The translations under genes were made by a program, and so were the position numbers. DNA of 64,000 nt, from positions 83,579 through 147,578 of the forward strand of contig QUKC01000007.1 of NCBI GenBank assembly GCA_003481005.1. Reading direction: 5' to 3'. The notes beneath the pieces were generated by a model. That model saw only the letters and a list, made by a program, of their open reading frames with translations. It was not told the origin of the DNA and made no database searches. Source of the stretch: Firmicutes bacterium TM09-10. GTDB taxonomy: Bacteria; Bacillota; Clostridia; Lachnospirales; Lachnospiraceae. Below, piece after piece: positions 36,747 to 43,809 of this stretch. Each line of letters opens with the position of its first letter. The first letter of the stretch is position 1.

Positions 36747-36776
36747 TTGACAAAAGATACAGTGGTGCGATACAAT
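36747..36776 (+). promoter_or_regulatory. Promoter of a candidate small RNA
   Basis: TTGACA (36747-36752), an 18-base spacer and TACAAT (36771-36776). No gene with a plausible start follows before the terminator at 36869. Confidence 0.75.
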
Positions 36777-36782
36777 ATGATC

Positions 36783-36898
36783 AAGTTGAGAAGTTATCAA
36801 CCCACAAAATCAGGCAGGATGTTTTCCGCAAGGAGGATGTCCTGCCATCCCCCCACAAAGATTCGATACCTGCTGATTTCGTGTCAGCAGGTTTTTTA
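36783..36898 (+). ncRNA. Candidate small RNA with two hairpins
   Basis: Between a strong promoter and an intrinsic terminator lie about 115 bases without a credible reading frame. The first hairpin has GGCAGGA (36813-36819) paired with TCCTGCC (36840-36846) and an inner stem capped by a GCAA tetraloop. It encloses AAGGAGG, which resembles a ribosome binding site. The second is the terminator. I do not recognise a known RNA class. It could be an independent regulator, possibly one acting by base pairing through its purine-rich loop strand. Confidence 0.55.
36869..36897 (+). terminator. Terminator of the candidate small RNA
   Basis: CCTGCTGA and TCAGCAGG form the stem with a seven-base loop, followed by TTTTTT. 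A palindromic repeat starts six bases later. Confidence 0.85.
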
Positions 36899-36902
36899 TT
36901 TG

Positions 36903-36946
36903 TTCATGACAATAGAATGCTCGCAGAGCGTGCATTCTATTGTTGC
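36903..36946 (+). repeat. Dispersed palindromic repeat, copy 3
   Basis: Perfect CAATAGAATGC/GCATTCTATTG arms with the TTCATGA flank. It follows the T tract of the small-RNA terminator. The next ~130 bases (to about 37080) resemble sequence at 51485-51557 (shared GTTCGTTTC, CTCCGCGAG and AAGGCACATTCTTTTT blocks), a further dispersed repeat. Confidence 0.85.
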
Positions 36947-37101
36947 ATAAGAAAGTTCGTTTCTATACAATGTTATACAATAAAAAACGCTCCGCGAGGA
37001 TGCACACTCGACGCAAGGGTAGATGGTTGCCGAAGCAGCCGCGTCTCGGCGCAAAAATATACTAAGGCACATTCTTTTTATATTTTATATGGAGAATACG
37101 A

Positions 37102-38220
37102 ATGAAAAAAATGGTTTTAAAGGAAAATAATTCCTGCAGAATGCAGTGTATCTCAGAAGAAAATCTGGAACAGGAAATGGACAGCCAGGTAGAGCCGTTT
37201 CTGAAACAGGTTCAGATTTGCGGGTGGATGGAGGTCGCGCCCGAAGGCGGTGAATCGCAGGAGCGTGATGCGGCATCGGCAGACAGCACATCGCAAAAGC
37301 CTGAGAACGCACCAGAAGACGGCGTGGCTCAGAGAAAAACAGCTAAGACGGGCGGTCTGTATTATGAACTGTATCCGCAGGAGACACAAAAAGGGACGAT
37401 CGTGATCAGCTATGGCTTTACAGAGTCCTGCCTGAAATATCATGAATTGATTTACTATTTTTATCTGCAGGGATATCAGGTGGCGATTATGGATCACAGA
37501 GGGCATGGAAAATCCATGCGTGAAGTGGAAGATCACACAATTGTACACATTGGATTGTTTTCCCGATATGTAAAAGATCTGCACCGGTTCGTCAAAACAG
37601 TGGTGAAGCCGATGGCAAAAGATCTGCCGCTGTATCTGTACGCACATTCCATGGGCGGCTGTATCGGCGCATTTTATCTGGAGCAGTACCCTGAGGATTT
37701 TGCCAAAGCGGTTCTGAATGCACCGATGTTGGGAGTGAATCTGGGCGGCGTGCCGTCCTGGGCGGCGCGGGTGCTGTGTGATTTTAAAGTGTTCGGAGGC
37801 AATGGGAAGGATCGTCTGCTCACACAGGGCACTTTTGATCCGGAAGAGTCTTTTGCGGATGCGTCCTGCAGCTCCGAAGCGCGCCATGATTATTATATGA
37901 AAAAGCGGCGGGAGGATGAAAGCTGCCAGACCTCTTCGGGAAGCTATGAATGGGGCAGGGAAGCGATCAATGCCGGAAAATTTGTCATCAGCAAAAAGCA
38001 GGCGAAAAAGGTGAAGACGCCGGTGCTTTTATTTCAGGCGGGAAAAGATACGCTCGTAACGCCCGGAGCGCAAAAAGAGTTTATCAAGAGGATCCCAGAT
38101 GGACAGCTGGTGGTTGTGCCCGATATCCGGCATGAAATTTACCGTGCACCAAACAGCGTCCTGCAGCCGTATCTGGAAATGATTTTTGAATTTTATGACA
38201 GTGGAGAAAAAGTCCTGTAA
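37102..38220 (+). CDS. Alpha/beta hydrolase, monoacylglycerol lipase-like
   Basis: 372 residues. The fold is clear from about residue 85: TIVISYGFTESCLKYHELIYYFYLQGYQVAIMDHRGHGKS, the nucleophile elbow YAHSMGGCIG (Ser about 183), an acidic residue in LLFQAGKDTLVTP and a final His in VPDIRHEIYR. This is the serine aminopeptidase/lysophospholipase (hydrolase_4) family. The N-terminal 80 residues are charged and variable. The probable substrate is a lysophospholipid or monoacylglycerol. A GGAG site lies just before the start. No signal peptide is seen, so it is cytoplasmic. Confidence 0.85.
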   Translation: MKKMVLKENNSCRMQCISEENLEQEMDSQVEPFLKQVQICGWMEVAPEGGESQERDAASADSTSQKPENAPEDGVAQRKTAKTGGLYYELYPQETQKGTIVISYGFTESCLKYHELIYYFYLQGYQVAIMDHRGHGKSMREVEDHTIVHIGLFSRYVKDLHRFVKTVVKPMAKDLPLYLYAHSMGGCIGAFYLEQYPEDFAKAVLNAPMLGVNLGGVPSWAARVLCDFKVFGGNGKDRLLTQGTFDPEESFADASCSSEARHDYYMKKRREDESCQTSSGSYEWGREAINAGKFVISKKQAKKVKTPVLLFQAGKDTLVTPGAQKEFIKRIPDGQLVVVPDIRHEIYRAPNSVLQPYLEMIFEFYDSGEKVL

Positions 38221-38262
38221 AAAAGGAGGACCGGCAGAAGTTTTGCTTTCCTGCCGACGATA
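38221..38262 (+). other. Hairpin motif shared with 51580-51615
   Basis: Directly after the hydrolase stop, AAAGGAGG is followed by CCGGCAG, a loop and CTGCCG, then TATGAAA. The same layout occurs at 51575-51620. A strong Shine-Dalgarno-like sequence next to a hairpin with no obvious gene in either place suggests an RNA element or remnant of one. Confidence 0.4.
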
Positions 38263-38277
38263 TGAAAGCAAGACTTG

Positions 38278-38306
38278 TTGCGTATTGCCCGCCGGGGTGG
38301 TATGAT
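38278..38306 (+). promoter_or_regulatory. Promoter upstream of the aminotransferase gene
   Basis: TTGCGT (38278-38283), 17 bases, TATGAT (38301-38306), about 55 bases before the proposed start at 38362. Confidence 0.5.
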
Positions 38307-38361
38307 AGAGGAAATGCAGACGGGCATAGTTTGCACAGTTTTGAGCGAAATGGAGATTAGA

Positions 38362-39555
38362 ATGGAACAGTTAGCAATTTTTGGCGGGGAGCCGGTTCGG
38401 AAGACACCGATTTCCTATGGGCACCAGTATATTGATGATGCGGACATAGAAGCGGTTGCAAATGTGCTGCGCAGTGATGCGCTCACCTGTGGACCGAAGG
38501 TGACAGAGCTGGAGAAGCGTTTATGCGAAGTAACCGGGGCAAACTATGTTGTTATGGTCAGCAACGGAACGGCGGCGCTGCATCTGGCTGCGATGGCGGC
38601 GGGCATTACGAAAGGGGACGAGGTAATCGTAACCCCCCTGACGTTTGCAGCTTCCTCCAACTGTATTTTGTATTGTGGCGGGACGCCGGTTTTTGCTGAT
38701 GTAAAGCGTGACACCTACAATATTGATCCGGAGAGTATCCGCAGCCATATCACAGAAAAGACCAAAGCTGTCGTTGCGGTGGATTTTACCGGTCAGGCAG
38801 TGGAGCTGGATGAGATCCGTCAGATCTGCAAGGAGCATAATCTGATGCTGATCGAGGATGCGGCGCATGCGATCGGCACACAGTATAAAAATAAAAAAGT
38901 AGGCAGCATCGCAGATTTTACAACCTTCAGTTTTCATCCGGTCAAAACCGTAACAGCCGGAGAAGGCGGCGCGATTGCAACCAACGATGAGAAGCTGTAT
39001 CACAGGCTGCTTCGGCTGCGCTCTCACGGAATTACGAGAAATCCGGATGAGATGGTACATCCGACCGATGCGAAGTGGTACAACGAACAGGTTGAGCTCG
39101 GCTATAACTATCGGATGACAGATTTTCAGGCGGCGCTTTTGCTCAGCCAGTTAGACAAGCTGGACCGTTTTATCGAAAGAAGAACACAGATCGTAAAACG
39201 CTATAATGAGGCGTTTGCAGAGTGCCCGGAGCTTGTGCTGCAGCAGGAGATCCCGGAGTCGAAGACGGCGCGCCATTTGTACATGATCCAGTTAAATCCA
39301 GAGCTTCTGACCTGTACCAGAAGAGAATTTTTTGATGCGCTGTATGCGGAAAATGTGCATGCACAGGTACATTATCTGCCGGTTTATTGGCATTCCTATT
39401 ACGAAAAGCTGGGCTATCCGAAGGGACTATGCCCGAATGCAGAGTATCTGTATGAGCATGTGATGAGCATCCCGCTCTTTTACAGCATGACAGACGAGGA
39501 TGTGGAAAGCGTCATCACTGCGATTAAAAAAGTGCTCGCTTATTACAGGAGATAG
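38362..39555 (+). CDS. DegT/DnrJ aminotransferase, PseC-like
   Basis: 397 residues from the ATG at 38362, chosen because GGAG lies six bases upstream. The family marks are ISYGHQYIDDADIEAVANVL, VSNGTAALHLAAMAAG, IEDAAHAIGTQYKNKKVGS and FSFHPVKTVTAGEGGA with the PLP lysine near 195. The pattern is closest to PseC, which aminates UDP-4-keto-6-deoxy-L-AltNAc in pseudaminic acid synthesis. Other DegT sugar aminotransferases cannot be excluded. No pseB, pseH, pseG, pseI or pseF is nearby, so either the pathway is split or the substrate differs. argS follows after 14 bases. Confidence 0.75.
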   Translation: MEQLAIFGGEPVRKTPISYGHQYIDDADIEAVANVLRSDALTCGPKVTELEKRLCEVTGANYVVMVSNGTAALHLAAMAAGITKGDEVIVTPLTFAASSNCILYCGGTPVFADVKRDTYNIDPESIRSHITEKTKAVVAVDFTGQAVELDEIRQICKEHNLMLIEDAAHAIGTQYKNKKVGSIADFTTFSFHPVKTVTAGEGGAIATNDEKLYHRLLRLRSHGITRNPDEMVHPTDAKWYNEQVELGYNYRMTDFQAALLLSQLDKLDRFIERRTQIVKRYNEAFAECPELVLQQEIPESKTARHLYMIQLNPELLTCTRREFFDALYAENVHAQVHYLPVYWHSYYEKLGYPKGLCPNAEYLYEHVMSIPLFYSMTDEDVESVITAIKKVLAYYRR

Positions 39556-39569
39556 ATTGGAGAACGAAC

Positions 39570-41339
39570 ATGAAGAAATTTTTGGAGCTCATTTCCGAAG
39601 AGATGGGAAAAGGCTTTGAAGCTGCAGGTTATGAGGCACAGCTGGGACGCGTAACCGTGTCCAACCGTCCCGATCTGTGCGAATATCAGTGTAACGGTGC
39701 GATGGCGGGCGCAAAAAAATACCATAAAGCCCCGATCATGATCGCCAACGATGTAGCGGAAAAGTTGACGGACAGCGCAGTATTTTCTGAAGTATCTGCG
39801 GTTGCGCCCGGATTTTTGAACCTGAAAGTAAAGGACAGTTTTGTCTGCGAATATTTAAAAGAGATGGCTGCAGCGGAGAAGTTTGGCGTAGAGCCTCCTG
39901 AAAAGAAAAAAACCATCGTTGTCGATTACGGCGGCCCCAATGTTGCAAAGCCGCTCCACGTCGGTCATCTGCGCTCCGCAGTCATCGGCGAAAGCATCAA
40001 GCGGATCAACCGTTACAAAGGACATAGGGTTATCGGCGATGTCCATCTGGGCGACTGGGGACTGCAGATGGGGCTGATCATTACCGAGTTAAAAGCGCGC
40101 AAGCCCGAGCTGCCTTATTTTGATGAAAGCTTTACCGGGGAATATCCGCAGGAGGCTCCCTTTACTGTATCCGAGCTGGAAGAAATCTATCCGACAGCGA
40201 GCGGAAAGTCCAAAGAAGATCCTGCGTATAAGGAGGCAGCGCTGGAAGCAACGCTGCGCCTGCAAAGCGGTGACCGTGGCTACCGCGCGCTGTGGAAGCA
40301 TATTATTGCGGTATCTGTAGCCGATCTGAAAAAAAACTATAGCAATCTGGATGTGGAATTTGATCTCTGGAAGGGCGAATCCGATGCAGACCCGCTCATT
40401 CCGGGATTGGTAAATCGTTTAAAAGAATCCGGCCTTGCGTATGAAAGCCAGGGTGCGCTGGTTGTAGATGTTAAAGAGGATACTGATACGAAGGAAATGC
40501 CGCCCTGCATCATCTTAAAATCCGATGGCGCGGCGCTGTATGCAACGACAGACCTTGCAACAATCGTGGACCGTATGGAGAATCTGCATGCGGATTCCCT
40601 GATCTATCTTGCGGATAAGCGTCAGGAGATGCACTTTGTACAGGTGTTCCGTGTTGCGAAAAAGGCAGGGCTGGTAACGCCGGAAACAGAGTTAAAATAT
40701 GTTGGCTTCGGCACGATGAACGGCAAGGACGGAAAGCCCTTTAAGACGAGAGAGGGCGGCGTTATGCGTCTGGAATACCTGATCCGCGATATCGACGAGG
40801 AAATGTACCGTAAGGTATCCGAAAGCCGTCATGATCTGTCTGAGGAAGAGGCAAGAAAGATCGCCAAAATCATCGGTCTTTCCGCAATCAAATACGGAGA
40901 TCTGTCCAATCAGGCCTCCAAGGACTATATTTTCGATATCGATCGCTTCACCTCCTTCGAGGGAGACACGGGTCCGTATATTCTGTATACAATCGTGCGC
41001 ATTAAATCGATCCTTGCCAAGTATCAGGAACAGGGAAAGAGCCTGGAAAACCTGTGCCTGGAAGAGGCGCAGGGCGCTTCCGAAAAAGATCTGATGCGTC
41101 AGCTGTGCAGCTTCAATGCAATGATGGACAGTGCCTGTGAGGAAACCGCGCCTCATAAGATCTGCGCGTACATTTATGATCTGGCGAACGCGTTCAACAA
41201 GTTTTACCATGAGACAAAGATTCTGGCAGAAGAGGATCAGAAGAAGCAGGCAGGCTGGATTGCACTGCTGAAGCTGACCAAAGAAGTGCTGGAAACCTGC
41301 ATCGATGTACTGGGCTTCTCCGCACCCGACAGAATGTAA
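39570..41339 (+). CDS. argS: Arginyl-tRNA synthetase
   Basis: 589 residues, full length. Class I HIGH motif is HVGHLRSA (about 130), preceded by VVDYGGPNVAKPLHV. The catalytic YATTDLATI region, the DKRQEMHFVQVF segment and the C-terminal anticodon-binding DALR domain (ILYTIVRIKSIL, then ETCIDVLGFSAPDRM) are present. It charges tRNA-Arg. It is probably co-transcribed with the aminotransferase gene and ends before a clear terminator. Confidence 0.96.
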   Translation: MKKFLELISEEMGKGFEAAGYEAQLGRVTVSNRPDLCEYQCNGAMAGAKKYHKAPIMIANDVAEKLTDSAVFSEVSAVAPGFLNLKVKDSFVCEYLKEMAAAEKFGVEPPEKKKTIVVDYGGPNVAKPLHVGHLRSAVIGESIKRINRYKGHRVIGDVHLGDWGLQMGLIITELKARKPELPYFDESFTGEYPQEAPFTVSELEEIYPTASGKSKEDPAYKEAALEATLRLQSGDRGYRALWKHIIAVSVADLKKNYSNLDVEFDLWKGESDADPLIPGLVNRLKESGLAYESQGALVVDVKEDTDTKEMPPCIILKSDGAALYATTDLATIVDRMENLHADSLIYLADKRQEMHFVQVFRVAKKAGLVTPETELKYVGFGTMNGKDGKPFKTREGGVMRLEYLIRDIDEEMYRKVSESRHDLSEEEARKIAKIIGLSAIKYGDLSNQASKDYIFDIDRFTSFEGDTGPYILYTIVRIKSILAKYQEQGKSLENLCLEEAQGASEKDLMRQLCSFNAMMDSACEETAPHKICAYIYDLANAFNKFYHETKILAEEDQKKQAGWIALLKLTKEVLETCIDVLGFSAPDRM

Positions 41340-41395
41340 CGATTGCGATCCGCGCGGAAACAGTCCTTGCGGACATTTTACCGCAGAATAAAGAG

Positions 41396-41423
41396 AAAGA
41401 GGGGTAGCAGAGCCCCTCTTTTA
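41396..41423 (+). terminator. Terminator after argS
   Basis: AAAGAGGGG and CCCCTCTTT form the stem, followed by TTATT. A palindromic repeat begins at the end of the T tract. Confidence 0.85.
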
Positions 41424-41460
41424 TTCATGACAATAGAATGCTCGCAGAGCGTGCATTCTA
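41424..41460 (+). repeat. Dispersed palindromic repeat, copy 4 (3' truncated)
   Basis: Left arm CAATAGAATGC and most of the right arm (GCATTCTA) are present, but the final TTG is replaced by unrelated sequence. It is adjacent to the argS terminator. Confidence 0.8.
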
Positions 41461-41552
41461 TACAGCATGGAACAAAGCGGTCATGATACTTGTCTGCCGA
41501 CGTGAGTAGGGATATAATGAGAATGCAGAAAAATCCGGGAGGAAGAGTCGTT

Positions 41553-41795
41553 ATGAAACTATTTGAGACGGCGGACAGATACTGTAAAGAAAGCAACTGG
41601 AAAACACTGGCGCTTTTGAAATTCTGCCTGTTTGCAATGGGGATGTTGATCGGCATGAAGGTGCCTGAGAAGCACAAAAGGGCGGCTGGCACAGCATGCG
41701 GGGGCATTTTTGTACTGACTTATGTTCCGCTGATGAAAAAGTTTTTTGACGTATGCAGAGAAGAAAAAGAAATCGAAGGAGAAGTGTGGTTATGA
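41553..41795 (+). CDS. Small membrane protein coupled to the sulfatase gene
   Basis: 80 residues from the ATG at 41553, about ten bases after GGGAGG. A helical start (MKLFETADRYCKESNWKTLALLKFCL) leads into one hydrophobic segment (FAMGMLIGMKV) and a second weaker one. Its stop overlaps the sulfatase start (ATGA). I do not recognise a defined family. Coupling suggests the two products work together or simply share an operon. Confidence 0.65.
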   Translation: MKLFETADRYCKESNWKTLALLKFCLFAMGMLIGMKVPEKHKRAAGTACGGIFVLTYVPLMKKFFDVCREEKEIEGEVWL

Positions 41796-43252
41796 ATCAG
41801 CCCAACATTCTGATCCTGCACTGCGATCAGCTTCGGCAGGACTGTCTTGGCTTTAACGGGAATGCGGACGTGCGTACGCCGAATCTGGACCGGCTGGCGG
41901 CAGACAGTGTAAATTATGAAAATCATTATACGGTGTATCCGATCTGTACACCGTCGCGCTATTCGTTCTGGAGCAGCCTGTATGTGCACCAGCACGGCGC
42001 GTGGGACAATCAGGCGACGCTGCCTTCCGGATATCCAACATTTCCGGGGGTTTTGCGGGAGCAGGGCTACCATACGGCGGCAGTCGGGAAAATGCACATG
42101 AATCCGACCTATCAGGACATCGGCTTTTCGGAGATGGAGCTGGCAGAGCAGAACGGGATCGGGCGCTTTGAGGACGATTATCACCGGTGGCTGATGGACA
42201 ACGGCAAAATCGACCGTTTTGACCTGCACCATCAGTCTGGTATTTTTTATGAAGAGGGGAAATCCCATTTATATGATATGTGCCAGTGCGCGGAGTCGGA
42301 TCTGGAGGAGCGGTTTTATTCGACGGAGTGGATCACACGGCGCGCCGAGGAGCAGATCGGACGCTGGGAGGAGGACGCGCCGTCGGTTCTGATGGTCGGC
42401 TATGTCAGCCCGCACCACCCGTTTGACCCGCCCGCGCCGTACAGCACGATGTATGATCCGGAAAAGCTGCGGCTTTTGGACGGCTATACGCAGGAGGCGT
42501 TAAAGCGGGACGTGGAGGCAAACGGCACGGCGATGGATTACACCTCTCTGAGCGAAGGGGACGTACGAGCGATGATGGCGGCGTATTATGGGATGATCTC
42601 CGAGATCGACGACGGGATCGGAAGGCTGATCGGTCTTTTGAAACGGAAGGGGCTTTATGAAAATACGATGATCATTTTCACGAGCGACCACGGAGAGTAC
42701 ATGGGCTTCCACCACATGATGCTGAAATGCAACTATCTGTACGATCCGCTGGCAAAAATCCCGCTTTTGGTCAAGTATCCCGGACAGAAAGATGCGGGAC
42801 GGACAGAAAGTGCCCTGTCTGAAAACATTGACGTTGCACCGACGGTATTGGAGGCGTGCGGCGTCAAAGCGCCGGCGTCGATGCAGGGAAAAAGCCTTTT
42901 AACAGGAGGCGGCAGAGAATTCGTATTTTCGGAAGGGCAGTACGGTACGGAAGAGGAACCGCGCATCGGCTATATGCTGCGCACAAAGCGTTACAAGCTG
43001 CTCGTGCAGGGCAGCATGGAAAACACGATGCTGTTCGATCTGGAAAAGGATCCGGAGGAGCTGGAAAATGTAGCAGAGGATCCGGCGTATGGGGAGATTT
43101 TGGCAGGGCTGCAGCGCAGGCTTGCGGATTTTGTCCTGTTCCATTCCACCGGGAAGGTATATCGGAACCGGCAGGAGCCGCAGCTGCGAAAGCAGGAGGA
43201 ATTGGATGCGCAGGCAGAACGGATGAAAGAGTTTATCCGGGAGCGGTGGTAA
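41792..43252 (+). CDS. Type I sulfatase (Cys-type)
   Basis: 486 residues from the ATG overlapping the previous stop. Metal-binding start NILILHCDQLRQDCLGFNGN, then the activation motif CTPSR with Cys about 52, which must be converted to formylglycine. VGKMHMN and FTSDHGEYMGFHHMMLK supply the other active-site residues. There is no signal peptide, so a cytoplasmic protein acting on imported sulfated sugars is implied. A Cys-type sulfatase in an anaerobe needs an anaerobic sulfatase-maturating enzyme. None is adjacent. Some members of this family act as phosphodiesterases, so the substrate is open. Confidence 0.87.
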   Translation: MNQPNILILHCDQLRQDCLGFNGNADVRTPNLDRLAADSVNYENHYTVYPICTPSRYSFWSSLYVHQHGAWDNQATLPSGYPTFPGVLREQGYHTAAVGKMHMNPTYQDIGFSEMELAEQNGIGRFEDDYHRWLMDNGKIDRFDLHHQSGIFYEEGKSHLYDMCQCAESDLEERFYSTEWITRRAEEQIGRWEEDAPSVLMVGYVSPHHPFDPPAPYSTMYDPEKLRLLDGYTQEALKRDVEANGTAMDYTSLSEGDVRAMMAAYYGMISEIDDGIGRLIGLLKRKGLYENTMIIFTSDHGEYMGFHHMMLKCNYLYDPLAKIPLLVKYPGQKDAGRTESALSENIDVAPTVLEACGVKAPASMQGKSLLTGGGREFVFSEGQYGTEEEPRIGYMLRTKRYKLLVQGSMENTMLFDLEKDPEELENVAEDPAYGEILAGLQRRLADFVLFHSTGKVYRNRQEPQLRKQEELDAQAERMKEFIRERW

Positions 43253-43414
43253 AAAGGTGCGCGCCTTAATGTACAGCCGCGCATAAAGGGGCTATTGGGA
43301 AATAGATAGTTCTAAATAAGGGAAGAACCGGAGAAAAGACTGCTTAGAAAAAGAGTGCTTTCAAAAATGCAGTTAAGGGGTCTTTATGTCCTAAAATACA
43401 TACAGAAAAGAAAA

Positions 43415-43479
43415 AATAAGAATCTCCCATAGAAGATCAGATATAAGAAACACTGATTTCTACGGGAGATTCTTATTTT
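43415..43479. terminator. Bidirectional terminator
   Basis: AAATAAGAATCTCCC-TAGAA and TTCTA-GGGAGATTCTTATTT pair with one mismatch around a 22-base loop. A and T tracts on both sides serve the sulfatase gene and the convergent 87-residue gene. The 43253-43414 stretch holds nothing else that I recognise. Confidence 0.75.
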
Positions 43480-43504
43480 AAGATTGGGAAGCTAAAAACG
43501 GTAT

Positions 43505-43768
43505 TTACCGATAGCTCCCTTTTTTATGTTGTTCGTTTAACCACGCGACAGCTTCCAGACAGCCCTCCTGGGTCAGGGAAAACTGTTTTGTTGTCTTTTG
43601 CTCGGCGGGCGTTTTGACAAAGCAGAAGGGCTCCGGCCAGATCGTGACGTCCATACAGTCCCCCTCTTCATTTTTCCCTTTGGAAAGCCGATATCGCATG
43701 CCGCAGTAGCTTCCGGTCTGCGCTTCTTTTTTGATATAGTTTACATGAATGATTTCCGGTGAGATCAT
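43505..43768 (-). CDS. Hypothetical protein, 87 residues
   Basis: A GGAGG site lies seven bases before the ATG at 43768. The product is soluble and mixed in composition (MISPEIIHVNYIKKEAQTGSYCG...), ending KKGSYR. The pattern SLTQEGCLEAVAWLNEQHKK near the end suggests a helix. I do not recognise a family. It lies upstream of, and in the same direction as, nothing else nearby, and it follows the GT-C-like gene by about 40 bases on the same strand. Confidence 0.6.
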   Translation of the reverse strand: MISPEIIHVNYIKKEAQTGSYCGMRYRLSKGKNEEGDCMDVTIWPEPFCFVKTPAEQKTTKQFSLTQEGCLEAVAWLNEQHKKGSYR

Positions 43769-43809
43769 AGTCTTTCCTCCAATGTCAGTGCTGCAGTTTT
43801 CTGCAGAGC

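Noticed and set aside
36716..37105. 129-codon and 67-codon frames over the small-RNA region
   Set aside because: They cross a promoter, two hairpins, a terminator and the palindromic repeat; no plausible start or protein family.
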